Positions 11,570 to 24,522 of a DNA stretch of 64,000 nt are shown here, one piece after another (the first letter of the stretch is position 1; every line of letters starts with the position of its first letter). A program made the position numbers and the translations under genes. The stretch is from Crambe crambe (Eukaryota > Porifera > Demospongiae > Poecilosclerida > Crambeidae), in contig OZ004585.1 of assembly GCA_963924555.1 (NCBI GenBank), positions 434,001 through 498,000 of the forward strand, in the 5' to 3' direction. The notes beneath the pieces were generated by a model. The model was not told the DNA's origin. It did no database searches and saw nothing but the letters and a program-made list of their open reading frames with translations.

Positions 11570-14500
11570 CTATAAAGCTAAAACAGACATAACAGTGTCT
11601 TGCCTTGAAAACATTTCTTTACTTCTCTTTCGTGAGCAATAATAGCAGCAACAATATTTGCATTTCTTCCTCAGTCCTTCGATATTTAAAATGTATACCA
11701 AATGGAAAATGGGATATAAAGTTAATAGTATGTATCCAAGGAAACTCATGATAACACTGTGATTCTGAATGCTATGATAACTGCTTATATCACAAGGATT
11801 GTTCACGTCATGCCCGTCCTGCTCACAAGTGAAGTAAATGATAAGCTCTTCTCTTAATATTGGCACGTTTCTGATGCGTACGGCAAATGTTGTCAGGGTT
11901 ATCACCCCCATCACAACGTAGTAACAGAATGATACTATCACAATGACTCCTATAGTGCCAAACCCTTTAGCTGTGTTCGTTGATGCTGCAACCTGCATAA
12001 AGAAGATAACAAAGCTAATAGTTGTATGTAGCCACACACATATATATGTATAGCTTCCTTTAAGCCATATTATAGCCAGCTAGCTAATTCACCCCTGAAT
12101 AAGGACATCTCTTAACTTTGCCACGAGACTAACTTACTTTGTGAATATTCCGCAAAATGAAGACCAGTAGAGTGGTCCCCACAGCTGTTAAGATGCTAAG
12201 TGGTAGGATGAACCCAAAGAGAACTGCTTCCCCATTGATGAAACCACAAATGCCTAAACCACCTGATGCGAACGTGGCATTCTCACTCCTCAGGAACTCA
12301 TCTGTCTCTAGTTTGATGGAATAATCAGCCACTATGATTAAAATTGGTATCAGAGGGAGGATGAGACCTGCAACAATACAGCCTATGTGGATGTGCTTTA
12401 TTCTTCCCAGTTTTTCCACCCTGAAGGCATGGAACGGGTACTGAAGTTTCCAGAAGAAGGCAACAACATGGAAGAACCACCAGCAGCCAATTTGAAAGAT
12501 AAGGTAGAGAAAAAGCATTCCTAAATGGAGGTAAAAAAAGTATGAAAGAATATAGCCATCAGCCATCAGTGGGTGTATGCATTATTTAAGGAGACACCAA
12601 GGCTGTTCAAATCATCCAGTGAAATTTGCCTTCTCTGTTAATGTTGGCTTTCACTGATAATTATGCAGAACTTTGAAGAAATAAGAGGAAGGTCCTTTCT
12701 CTATACTATTCAGCAAATGTACCATTTATAACACAGAATGGAGTAGGTCTAATCAGAGCGATGAGAAAGTTATGAGATGGACATAAGAGAGAGACTTCGG
12801 CAAGAACCTGAACCACATCAAGAAGTGCTGCAGTGGAAATAAGTTAAGCAATGTCAGATAGGACTCAGTACACTGAGGGGAAATAAATTTTCCAAGTAAC
12901 TTCCACTACCCCTTGGACCTACTCTCATATAGTTATAGGGGAAAATGAACTACAGTGACACTCCGAAAGAAGATAAACCTCGATCTCAACAAAGGACGAT
13001 CTAAAAGTACCTTAGTATACACATTCTATCTCCAGCTTCTTTACAATCCAGCTTCTTTACAAAGGACGGGTTCAAAGTGTATGTATATATTATTCAAAGG
13101 TTATATATATACTACAGCATTTCCAAACTTTCACTATGCAATAATATGAGCCCATGACATGCTTTGAATTGAATCACAAGAGCTAGCTAAGTTGTTTAGA
13201 ATCTGTATTCATGCACTTACTTCCACCAATTAATAGATTCATTTTAGTTCTGATACTAAAGACTTCCGTGCTTTATTACTACCCATCAACATGGAAAATA
13301 ACAATTCATGGTGTCCTTTAGCAGGAACTTAGTCGAGAAATGAGGAAGCAAGTATGAATGTAAAAAACTTGACTCACTCAATAAAAGAATGCCGAAGACT
13401 ATGTATATGGATAATATAAATGGAAAGACGAAACTGTGATAAAATAAAAGACAATAATACAATAATTATTGCTGACAAGGGGTAATTATATATCCCCCCT
13501 GCTAATATTAACTACGTACATGCAGCTGCTAATATTAACTACCACTATGAAAAAATAGGAGATATCCTAGCATGAAACCTGTAGGAAACTTGGTAAAGAA
13601 ATTCATAGAGCGCGCAAGGGCACGGCATGTTTCTGTGTTTCCTATTCAAAATCTTAATATGGCGTTCCCTTGTGTATCTTACAAAAAAAACACACTGCGT
13701 TTCCTTCAAGTTTCTCTTGGAAATGCACAAATGTACAAATGCAGCTGCTAATATTAACTATACATGCAGCACATACACTTTTTTGAATTTGAAGAAAGAG
13801 AGAATTAGAAATATCACTGCAGCACCTACTCCAATTACAATTGCAACACCCGTGATGATGTTGACTGCAAGAGTGACAGGGGACACGTCCCATGATCTAC
13901 CCGAGTAGCAGTCAGGGACACAAAGTCCTGTACTCTCCTCACGAAAAAAATCCTCACGACACTCCAAAGTTTCATTCAGTTGTGTTTCAGCTGCACATTG
14001 TTATCAAGTACATTGTAAAAGTGATATTGACACAATAGAACCTCTGAATAATGGATGCACTTAGGACCCATCTTTTTGTCCTTTGTCCAACCTCCAAAAG
14101 AGGTAGTTTTACTTGGAGGTTATATTATTTAGATCATTCTTTGTTGAGAGGTAAGTGATCTGTTTACAACTGCACAAACTTATTGGCTACCACTTGCCTG
14201 CTGAGTGATTTGAAGCACTTGTGGTGTGTTGATCTTGACTGATCTGCAATGATACAATTAGAATTACTGCTAAACTTCCTTGAAAATACAACCGAAAATA
14301 CAACCGGTAGCCAGCTAAGTGCTACATGTAGAATCCTTGTAGGATCACCACACTAAGTCTTACGATACTTAAAAAACTGATAGAAAAGTGGTGATTTAAT
14401 GTAAAGTGGGTAGCTAGCTAATTCTGAATGGTGGGTAATTCCGAACAAAGTTTCTCTGCAGCCACAGTTTTTTTTAATCATGCTCCAATACATTTCCCTA

Positions 14501-15370
14501 TGACGTTATGTTCTATTTTGCTACATATGAAAGTCTGGAGAGGTCACAGACGTTCAATTGACTCCACCCATCAATTAACCTCTATTGTGACTTCAAGTTT
14601 GAGGTGTGAAGGAATTATTTTTTAAGTATGCGGGGATCATCTGGGGGAAAGGATTGCACATGGCATATAGTAAAATGATGGTACTGCATTGTGGGCTATA
14701 CGAACTATTCAAGTTAGGGAGAGTATCCTTTCACCATGAGTGTATTTGAGGTAGAAATGTTGTAGATACCAATGTAACAACCCTTGTGTCCTTGTGTTTT
14801 ATGTAGGTGTTTGCAGTGCCCACCAAATACTGATTAGCTTAATGGCAAGATTATTGGATTGTGACATTGACTCAATAGAAGTTCAATGATATGATATTTC
14901 CACCAAAGCAGAATCAATTTGGATTGTACTTTAGTAGCTAGCTTCAGCTAAAGCTATTAATTTACATAACTTATCAGTCAAATGTGAAATTATGAGGCTT
15001 GGTATGTTACTCATGTAAACATGTATCACTATTCTAACCATGCACTCACTGAAGTGAAGCAAAATATGATGCATCATTAATTTTATTGAGGTCACTAATA
15101 GCTAATAAATTATGAGCTGCAGTTTTTATGACTTACTGTGTCTTTTGGGAAATAAAATAAGATGAAAGGCAACAGGAATAGTGACAACGTCAGAACTATC
15201 ACTACACCTAACCCCACCACTTCCAGAGGTCTGCATTGCTGCTTCTTCTCCATTTGTAAGGAACTTGTACTGGGCCCGTGGCTGAGGGTTTTATTAGCAG
15301 CATCTCCATTCACTCCGTCTTTCTTGCTTGAGGCTACGTTAAGAGTAAATTTTACGCTCTCTGTACCCAT
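11570..15370 (-). CDS. Gene C: Frizzled-like multi-pass membrane protein
   Basis: Complete 7-exon gene: E1 15137-15370, E2 14198-14243, E3 13777-13990, E4 13378-13433, E5 12723-12827, E6 12138-12520, E7 11570-11992. It totals 1461 nt (486 aa). It is closely related to gene B: E3 is nearly identical (ECREDFFREESTGLCVPDCY) and E1 shares SSLQMEK and the QQCRPLEVV anchor start. Topology is the same: cytosolic N-terminus, anchor helix, glycosylated Cys-linker (NHS, NET sequons), seven helices and a Cys/Lys tail (KKCKYCCCYYC). Intron 2 uses a GC donor (CAG|GCAAGT), a recognised minor variant; every other intron is GT-AG. Its start codon is 380 bp from that of divergent gene D. Likely a plasma-membrane receptor; ligand unknown. 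Confidence 0.88.
13560..13730 (+). mobile_element. Transposon-derived ORF fragment (KPVGNLVKKFIERARARH)
   Basis: Lies in gene C intron 3 on the opposite strand. The frame NRRYPSMKPVGNLVKKFIER, then ARARHVSVFPIQN is shared with the ORF at 55534-55917 in gene G intron 2. Two dispersed copies indicate a mobile-element coding fragment. Family not recognised. Confidence 0.55.
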
Positions 15371-15750
15371 CCTGGATCTGTCTCGGCACTGCAGGTACTC
15401 GTTAACTGGTACTAGTAGCCACGCCCATCTAGCTACTTTAAAATTTTAAAACTAATTTTGCACATGCGCAATCAAAGTGGTGCAATTTATTTATTTATTT
15501 TTATATTCATAATTTTTAATAATGGAATTCGATTATACACAGACAAACAAACAAGTCCAAGTCATGGCACTCCGTCTAGAGAGGGGGGGAGAGTTGGGAG
15601 GCGATGTAGCCATAAACAGGCGTTGCCATGCGCATGCGCATAAGTATAGCGGGCAATGCATGATAAGCTCGACCATAATAAGTAATACGCGGAGGCATAA
15701 TGGTACGGAGTTAGGCTAAGTCACTGAAAAAAACACCCACAGGCAGAAAA
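15371..15750. promoter_or_regulatory. Divergent promoter region between genes C and D
   Basis: The 380 bp between two head-to-head start codons must hold the 5' flanks of both genes. At 15629-15640 is TGCGCATGCGCA, a perfect match to the NRF1 consensus YGCGCAYGCGCR, 110 bp upstream of the gene D ATG. A weaker CACATGCGCA lies at about 15460. A 115-bp part of the spacer (about 15518-15632) also occurs at 39945-40060, so part of it is repetitive or was copied. Confidence 0.5.
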
Positions 15751-16667
15751 ATGAACTCGAGTGAGAATTCCACTACTAATATTTACGGTAATGGCAAATG
15801 TATGGATCATCAGGAGGAACAGTCAGTAGGAGAGTCTAACTTAGAGATGCGCAGTGGCAACGAGACGAAATGGTCTTGTAAACCACTTGAGATAATAGGG
15901 TTGTGCATAGCTGTAACTCTAGTGTGGGCACTCTTCACACTACCCGTAATCTTGTTCTATTTCCCACAAAACGTGAGTTTGGTACAAATTTTACGTCTAT
16001 GGTAGCTATCAATCTGAAGCACCATCAGATTTAAGCAGGCTTGGCATATAGCTACCAACTGTTCTGGATTATCCAGGGATTTGACTGTATCCAGGGATTT
16101 GGTCTATAGGCTATTGTCCAGGGATTTTGCATGCTCATTAGTTTTTATAGCCTATGTAGCTACGTGTAGTTTTAAAAAATGGGAGGCAACTGCCTACTTA
16201 ATGTGACTGGTATACAGCAACCATATTATTATCATCCATTTATACATAGATTTTATAATAGCTAATTCTTGGAATTTAGTAGCCAAAACTCCAACAATTC
16301 CGAGAGTTGCAAGCATTTGCAAAGCATCCATGAAAATTTAGCAAAATTCTTTGTGTGTAGCTATGTAGTTAGTAGTGATGATAGCTACTGTAAACATAGC
16401 TAGGCTATTTTTTTGTTATTGCTGCTCTGATCCCCTATAGTAGCTAGCTATAGCTAGTGGGTGGACACATTTTTCATTAATGGCTGTAAGTTGCTTGCTG
16501 GAAAAGTTCCTATAATTTTTGCACCTAGCTTGCTATTTTTTCCCCTCCGGAATAATTATTACTTTTTCTCTGTGCAGAGACATGATGCGATACCAAATGC
16601 TGGAAGCACCCAGAATCACACCAGTAAGTGGCAAGGAGCTATAGTATATGTATGCCAAGCCAGTAGT

Positions 16668-16698
<31 letters not shown>

Positions 16699-19600
16699 TT
16701 TATCAGAGACAGCGATAGCTCTCTCTATGTAGGGATGATGCGGATGGCGGCGTGCGCTGCATATAGACTAATACAAAAATAAAATTCTAGTTCCACCACT
16801 TAGACTTAATAACAAAAGCTACTATGAATAATTATCCAGCTAGCCTACTAGAGCCTACTACAATGTGCAGACCAAGTTTCAGGACCAGGAAGCTTACCGT
16901 TTCAGAAATGTGGCAAGCAGGTAAATCGCTGGATTCTTCTTCTTCTTAGACAACCATATCTCTCAAACCACTCAAGCTACAGCAATTCTGGATAAATCCA
17001 CTCCAAATTCTACCAACCACGATCTTTTGTATTCGAAAGAGTCGATGTAAAAAGGAGACACTACGGAACTAACTTAATTATTGGAAGCAATTTTTTATAA
17101 TACGCATGCACATATATTTGATATCCAATACTCGAAGTTATAATATTACTCAGCTCTCTAGATCATAGATATAGACTACTCGAACTCTAGAATTTTAGTT
17201 CATCTACCGGTAGACTCTATTTCAGATTCCCGACCTCCTAGTATAGCTCAACATTTCAAGCCTTGACTCGCTGATGAATCATTGGGCCACTATACTATTG
17301 GAGAACTATGCATCTTAAGAAACTTCTGTCCCTGCATACACATAGAAGAATGAACTCTTGGATTTATGTGTACATACATAAAGAAAGAAAGAGAGAGAGA
17401 AAAAAGACCGGGAACAAGTAAGGGATTGAAAAAAATGGAGGGATGACCCGTTGCTCAAAAAAGTAAGAAAACAAGGGTAGGGAGTGGAAATGGGACCAAT
17501 CTTTGTTCTGTATATCCAGCCAACGATCCCTACATATATGTACACTATAATCTGAAGCTACCCGACGTATATGTAGGGATTGTTGGCTGGATATACAGAA
17601 TAAAGATTGATCCCATTTCCACTCCCTACCCTTGTTTCCTTACTTTTTTGAGCAATGGTCATCCCTACATTTTTTTCATTTCATAGAAATGTTTCTTCCC
17701 TTATAATAATTATAGTGATGATATTTCATGGGGTGCATGGGTATTTATTACACTGCACCTTCACTAGCTAAGATTATCTTCTGGTATTTTTATTAACCCT
17801 CAGCGTGCATGCGCGAGAGGGTTACGGTACTCAGTTGTGTCCTTCTGTCCTTCTGTCTGTCTGTCATTCCTCTCGCAGGAGCCACTTCAACTATTGGATC
17901 TTGAAACCAGTTTACATAGTGTCTAGACGCTATTTTCTAGCTTTGAAATCGAGCAGATCATTAGATAAAGCTTTTGAGTCACCAGAAAGCCAGGATTTTA
18001 ACTGCCGCTAGCCTATACTCCATATAATGCACACTCTGTACTGCCGACCATTACCTACTCCATACTACATTAAGACTCTGATTAAATTTTTACATGCAGG
18101 CACTGATGATAATTCAAAATGAGAATGAAATTAAAATGTGGACCATGCTTTATCAGGGCCGGAGCCACAAAAAAAACGAGTGGCCAGGTTAATATTATAA
18201 GCAGGGTTTCATCTAGGAATTTCACCTTGGGGGGAAGCTCCCCACAAAAAAAACGAGTGGCCAGGTTAATATTATAAGCAGGGTTTCATCTAGGAATTTC
18301 ACCTTGGGGGGAAGCTCACTGATCACATGGCCATAGGCCATAGTGAGGGCTAGGGGGAGGGTGTGGGAGGGGGATGAGCCCCCTCCCGCGTGAATCTCAA
18401 AATGCTTATCCCAAATTCAGTGTTCTATCTAGAAATTATAATTTGGGGTAGAAGTGTTTGTTCTGATGGCAAATTTCATCAAGAGGCAAGCTACGTAGTT
18501 GAATAACTAGTGAGCCATGTGGACAAGCTGCATGTCATTATAACACGTCCTTCCTCAATTTGCATACATAATGTGGTAACTGGTAGCTATGCAGTGTGTC
18601 AGGGCTGGATCCAGAATTTTTAGATAAGTGGGGTTGCAGGACTAGGAGCACAAACACTGGACCATAAGGAAAGGTGCAAGAAGGAGCATATTTATTTGGA
18701 GGACCCATGTTGGCTTCACTGGTACTCAAACTCGAAGTGATACATGCAAGGTCACGCCTCAAATCACAGTTAGTATGCACTGAGTTATCTAATGTGTGAC
18801 CTTGAAAAAGTAAGCCAAAATGCTCCAAAAGATATCTTTGAAGTGATCATCGTAAGAGAAAATCAGCATCCAATGTGTGACCTTGAAAGTGAAAGCCAAA
18901 ATGGATGTGTCATGTATACATTTTCTTTGACAGTATCCTTAACTGCATTATTTCCTAGTTTATTTAGCCTACACATGTAACATGAGAAATACAAGTTGTC
19001 AAAGAAAAATAGACATGGCCAAGTAAGAATTGTCAAATTGCATTGTCATTTTGGGGGTTCAACCCCACCCCTGGATCCAGCCCTGTGTATAAGTGCTACA
19101 CTCTATATACTAATTTTAAGACTATCTGCAGGCAAGTTTTCGGCTACCCCACTTACCCCAGTAGATAGAACCCTGAAGTTGGTCCTTCTGTTGAAGCTAA
19201 GTTGTCTGTGGTTTATGTAGTTGGCTGAAGCAAAGTTAAGTAAAGTAGCTAATTGTGAGAAAAAGTGGTCAGGTTGAAACCTTAAAACCTGACCTATGGC
19301 TCCGGCCCTGATTCAAAATAAAATACTTAGGTGCTTTTCGTTTTACTAGCATTGCTACAGAATGAAACATTTGAATGCCGTGAGAGGTTTTTCCTCAAGA
19401 ATAGGGCGTGTGTGCCAGACTGCTTCTCCAGACAGCCCTTGAGAGTCTTAGATGTCTCAATCGCAGCTTCCATCAGTGTACTGATGGCTGGGTTTACTGG
19501 TGCAATTGCCTCCATGGCCTTCTTGATCATTTCATTCATTAAATGCAGAGAAGTGTAAGAAATATAGCTATACTATAATGCTTTTCTAGCTATACTACTT

Positions 19601-21913
19601 ATTGCATGCAATTTGCTTTAGAAATTGAGTAAGCTACAGTAGCTATAATTTATGAACATTATTATTAGCAAATTGTAAATTATAGCAGGTGAACAAGTAG
19701 CTACAAGTCAATACTATAGCTCTCTGTAAAGCAGCTGCCCTGCTGGAGTCTGCTCAGTACAGTGATTAATGACTTTATGTTCTCTATAAAGCAGCTCCAT
19801 GGAGTCTGCTCAGTAGTATTGCTTTTCACTGCAGTTTCATATTCCCGTTCATGTTTGCTGTGTATATATCTATTGGTGTTCTGGTGTTAGGTAAGAATAA
19901 CTTCCTAGGATATAGATATTTGCTATAAGGGGTCTCCCTCGACCTCCCTCTCTCCCTCCCTCTCACTCCATCTCTGCCTCCATCTCTCCCTCCCCCTCCA
20001 TCTCTCCCTGGTCCCTTTCATGTAGATATTTTTCTTGCTATGGGTTACTTCTTTCCTTCACTGAGCTGTCCTACACGCAACTTCCTGATCACCAGAGTTG
20101 GAAGCACACCATTCTGTGTGCTATCAGGTAATGATCTAGTGTTCATTAAATTACAACCTTTACTTGAAGCACACCTAAGAGCTGTGACACACTAAGTCAG
20201 CGTGAGATGTGGGGAAAATGGTATGGCTTGAATAAATATTGTATTTTTATGTAGGAATGGTTGTTATTTACATCTTGTTTCAATGTGTCTGCTGGTGGTT
20301 CTTCCACATGGCAGCCTTCTTCTGGAAGATTCGCTATCCCTTCCATGCACTAATGGCATCAAAGTCGAACAAGATCAGGTACCTCCACGCTGGACTGGTC
20401 GTCACGGGCTTAGTGGTCCCCTTGTTGCCTGTGGTTATTATAGTGGCCGATTACGCTGCAAAATTGAAGACAGATGAGTTCCTGAGGAGTGAGAATGTTA
20501 CCTTTATCTCTGGTGGCCTTGGGTTTTGTGGCTGGGTCAATGGAGAGGCATATCTCCTTGGGTTCATCCTGCCACTGTGTCCTTTGATAGCCATAGGGAC
20601 CACTCTTCTCATCTTCATCATCTGGCTACTTCACAAAGTAAGCAAACATTAGCTATACAGTGAAACCTCTTACATGTGGACACTCCAATGTGAGGTGTCC
20701 TCTCTTCAGATATGAGCTAGGACACAATATCGCACCGTGATAAGGTGTCCTGGTTAAATAACGTCTATTCTCCATTAAATAATGACATGATTTGACAGCT
20801 GCACTGTACTGTATATGTAGCTACATACAAGATTTTTTTTGTTTGTTGAGAGTGATACATACATTGGTGATTAGCAACTGCACAACAACAATCAGTAGCA
20901 GCTACATACATGTTCTACAAAAGCTAGCTATCAAATGTTATTGCACATGTACCTTTAACATGCTGTTGCATGTGACTCCATGATCCACTTGTAATTGTGA
21001 TACCTGCATCATGACTCACACATGTTATAGCATGTTATTGAACATGCATGATGCATGTGCATAAAACATGTTGCACGCATTGAGTCATGGAATATGCTTT
21101 TCATAGATGAATGTTTGCATGCATTCATGTACGTGTGAATAATTGCAAGTGTATAGCAGCTGTGATGTGATGTGACCATCTAAACTTGGTCAAAATATTA
21201 GCTACACTTATATAACTTTCCCAATTCTTGACCAAAATTAATTTCAAATTTCAAAAACCAACTCAATGACAGCTAGTAAATTAAGAATTTTCGACCAGGT
21301 CCCTTAAAATAATGTGAAATCAGTCAAAAATTAGAGCAAATAGCTAGCTATAGCGAATGATCAAGGTATCGAGTGAACACAAATAGCTAGCTAGCTTGAT
21401 TTCTTTTTTCATCATAGCTATAATATAATGAAGATAATAGCTAATTGTGTGTTAAATTTATTGCAGCAACATAAAATTCACCAACTAAGTGACAAATCTC
21501 ACAAAGTTAGCAGTGCTGAAGTGCTACTGGTCATTGCCTTTTGCTACTATGTCATAGTGGGACTGGTTACCTTGTCAACATTTGCAGTGTATTTTAAAAA
21601 TTATAAAGCTTTGGAAGATGAACTGCAGAAATTCTACGTTTGCGAAGAAGAAGGACATGATACGAGTAATCCTTGTGACGAAAGTGGTTATTTCAGAATT
21701 AGGGCCAGAAATTTGACTCCTTTCGGATTCGTACTAATATTCTTACATTCATTTCTGCACCTCATGTATGTTCTAAAATTTAATAATATCAAGACTCTGA
21801 GAAAGAAATGTCTATCTTGCGGCCGTTCAATGAAGGGAAGTTTACGTCAGAGTCTAGTCTGGCTGGTCACAAGGTATAACTTGTCTCATGAGAGCAATGT
21901 AACACATCCATAA
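15751..21913 (+). CDS. Gene D: Frizzled-like multi-pass membrane protein
   Basis: Complete plus-strand 7-exon gene: E1 15751-15972, E2 16578-16623, E3 19350-19554, E4 19835-19890, E5 20026-20127, E6 20255-20637, E7 21467-21913. It totals 1461 nt (486 aa) with the phases of the other members. E1 has sequons and an anchor ending LPVILFYFPQN. E2-E3 give a loop with NHT and NET sequons and ECRERFF...ACVPDC. E5 has LSCPTRNFL...TPFC, E6 VCWWFFHMAAFFW and SGGLGFCGWVN, E7 CEEEGHDTSNPCD. It is most similar to partial gene A in E6. Intron 2 (2.7 kb) carries two transposon blocks, one of which ends 40 bp before E3. Intron 4 has a strong CT-rich tract before its acceptor. Likely an expressed receptor-like membrane protein. 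Confidence 0.88.
16701..17692. mobile_element. Composite hairpin element (copy 1) in gene D intron 2
   Basis: Begins TATCAGAGACAGCGATAGCT and ends in a large palindrome (arms about 17420-17536 and 17563-17690, loop about 25 nt). Related modules fill gene F intron 2 (39462-41467, 42100-42786, 43966-46775). This copy is the most diverged and so probably the oldest insertion. No transposase was seen. Confidence 0.65.
18153..19310. mobile_element. CAGGGCCGGAGCC-terminus DNA transposon with a nested relative
   Basis: Ends are CAGGGCCGGAGCCA and its complement TGGCTCCGGCCCTG. Inside, 18600-19085 has its own inverted ends (CAGGGCTGGATCCAG and CTGGATCCAGCCCTG). A 78-bp direct duplication lies at about 18166-18315. 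The termini look hAT-like. No clean target duplication was seen for the outer element. The right end lies 39 bp upstream of gene D exon 3. Confidence 0.6.
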
Positions 21914-22866
21914 GTCGTGCAAAGAATATCGTGCATGAATTGAAGTACATATTGTAGTTAACAGTTCTAATTAAAATTTTGTAGCTAATACTCATAAATA
22001 GTATTTATTATAATATTATTATAGCTATTCTCAGTTATTCTGTTATCATACATGTAACAATGCTACTGGGGTATGTCATTTTTTTTGCTAAAAAACCTAT
22101 TACATGATTAATATGACATGTGGTGAATGCTCCATTTCCGGTAGAAAGCCTAGCTATATGCCGAATTTAATCCACAGTTTCTACATGCAACAAAGTGAGT
22201 ATACATGATAGCTAATATGTACTATAGCCAATGGCTGTTTCTGTTATCTCAATACCAAGAGTGAAATGTTTTGTGAGGGGCTGGAAATAAATGTGTATCA
22301 GTGTGTGGAAGTAATTTCTAAAACAGAAATCTTATGTGTACTTTTTTGTAGGTGATATGAAGTTAGCTTAAAATGAAGTGTGATGATAGGGCAATTTCTA
22401 CAGCTAGAGCTAATTTGGCCCATCAGTATAGCATAGAATGGTAGCTATAGCTAGCTACTACATTGTATTCACACAATTTTTGATCTTCCATAATCAATTT
22501 TCATTTCTTTAGTTAGCTATAACTACATTGATATATTATGTGATATTTCTAGCTAGAACTGATTAGCTATAGCTAGCTAAATAGCTACTGATAATAATTA
22601 GCTATGGCCAGTTAGTAATAGGTACCACATTGTATTCACACAATTTTGGTCTTCCAGATCTCCTTAGTTAGCTAAATAGCTATAGCTACTGATAATTAGC
22701 TATGGCCAGTTTCCAGATCTCCTTAGCTATAGCTAGCTACATTGAATTATGGTAGTGTAAATACAATGTGGTACGTAGCTATGTACTACTACTAGGGTAT
22801 GTTCGTGTAACATATTCAATCGGCGAGCGAAACAGTTGGTGAAAGTCATTTGTACTTTGACTTATT
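21914..22866. other. Intergenic sequence downstream of gene D
   Basis: No gene seen. TAGCTA-rich low complexity, with an imperfect direct duplication (about 22450-22600 versus 22625-22735, sharing ACATTGTATTCACACAATTT and TAGCTATGGCCAGTT) and an inverted copy of that block near 22755. Confidence 0.5.
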
Positions 22867-23154
22867 GGACTGTCATGCCAAAAGTGGACCGGGAAAAAAG
22901 TGGACCCCCCGGTCCACTTTTCGGGGTCCATTTTTTTCTGGACCTGCCTTGCCAAAAGTGGACCTGGTCCATTTTGTCAAGAAAAAAGTGGACCCGGTCC
23001 AGTTTTGGCAGGGGGAAAAAGTGGACCTGGTCCAGTTTCGCCGTCAAAATCTAAACAGGTCCGTTTTTGGCAGGGGAAAAAAGTGGACCCGGTCCAGTTT
23101 CGCCGTCAAATTCTAAGCAGGTCCATTTTTGGCAGGGGAAAAAAGTGGACCCGG

Positions 23155-24518
23155 TGTCACGTAAATTTAGGGACCCCATAAATTTGGGGACCCCCGACCC
23201 CAAAATTATCGTAAAATCAGGGTCCCCCCTGTAAAATTAGGGACCCCATGCATGCATGCTCACCGCGCGCCCATTCACGCATGCGTATGCCAGCTTTGAA
23301 GGCTTTAAAAAGGGTGACAAACTAAGAAAAAAGTGCAAATCTTTCATGCTGAAGGAGGCTGATCTGCACTGGTGGGCTAACTGGGACATAGCTAATAGTT
23401 ATAAACTCAAATAAAGCAATAATATTAAACAACAGTTGCATGCTAGCCTTGTTTTATAATAATTATTATAATGTAGCTAGCTATGAGCCCTTAGGCTTAT
23501 ATTGATCATCCATGGAGAGAGAGAGAGGGAGAGAGAGAGGGGGGGAGGGAGGGAGGGAGGGAGGGAACCCTTCAATAAAGTCATGAGACCCTGGTGCATT
23601 AGCAATCCATGAATTGGTGCACAACTAACATTTCCATAGCCCTATAGCTATGAGGGTAGAGTTATAGCCATGTGTAGGGTGTTTATGTCTATAGGCGATT
23701 TATATGACTGTATTCGAGTAGGTAAGGCAAATTCTTGAGCTAAATCCAAGGTTGAAGATCATGCTGCAACTATTCATGATGATAGCCGCACTGAATCAAT
23801 GATCTAGTCTGTAAAAAATATTATTGGCCTGGTTATAATATTTCAACCTAGCTATGTAGCTATAATAGCTATCATGGCTAAGCAATTCGAAGTTTTCCAC
23901 AGGTTGGAACATATCAAAGTAAACTCATGAATAATTTTATTGTAGAAAGAATGATCTTGTTTATAAGCCTGTTTAATATTGGAAGAAGGATTTGATGAGG
24001 ACAAAACTGCCTTACTACAAGGCAAGTGGCTTACTGATGCAGCTGGTACTGAGTTTCTCAGGGAAAGTTTCCAAATATGAAAGGATTACAGCCCACTTCA
24101 CTTGCAGTGCAGTGGATTTGACATTCAGAGAAGGGACTGCCTGAATGTGTATGGCTCTCACTGAATAACTATAGCTAGCTGGTGATAGTTCTCCTGAGGA
24201 CTGTCAACGTATATGTTAGCCTTCCTAATCGGTGTGCCCATGTACCACCAGATTTCTGGAAGATATATGCTATAGCTACAGATAAAAAAATCATTAATAT
24301 CAATATCTTGTCCATATCAGGGGGTCCCCAAAATTATTGAGGGATCCCCATATTTATGATTAATTTGGGCATGGGGATCCCCAAAATAACTTTAAAATGG
24401 CCATAATTAGGGGGTCCCTAAAATTCTTGAGGGATCCCCATATTTATGATAAATTTGGGGATGGGGGTCCCCAAAATTACAAAAAAATGGGGATGGGGGT
24501 CCCCATTTTTACTTGACA
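23155..24518. mobile_element. Nested TGTCA element with CCGG target duplication
   Basis: Begins TGTCACGTAAATTTAGGGAC and ends with the complement of TGTCAAGTAAAAATGGGGAC. The termini carry repeated GGGGACCCC blocks over about 100 bp. It is flanked by CCGG on both sides (23151-23154, 24519-24522), which re-forms the GGACCCGGTCCAG motif of the host element when excised in silico. No coding sequence seen, so it is a non-autonomous member probably of the same superfamily as its host element. Confidence 0.7.
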
Positions 24519-24522
24519 CCGG

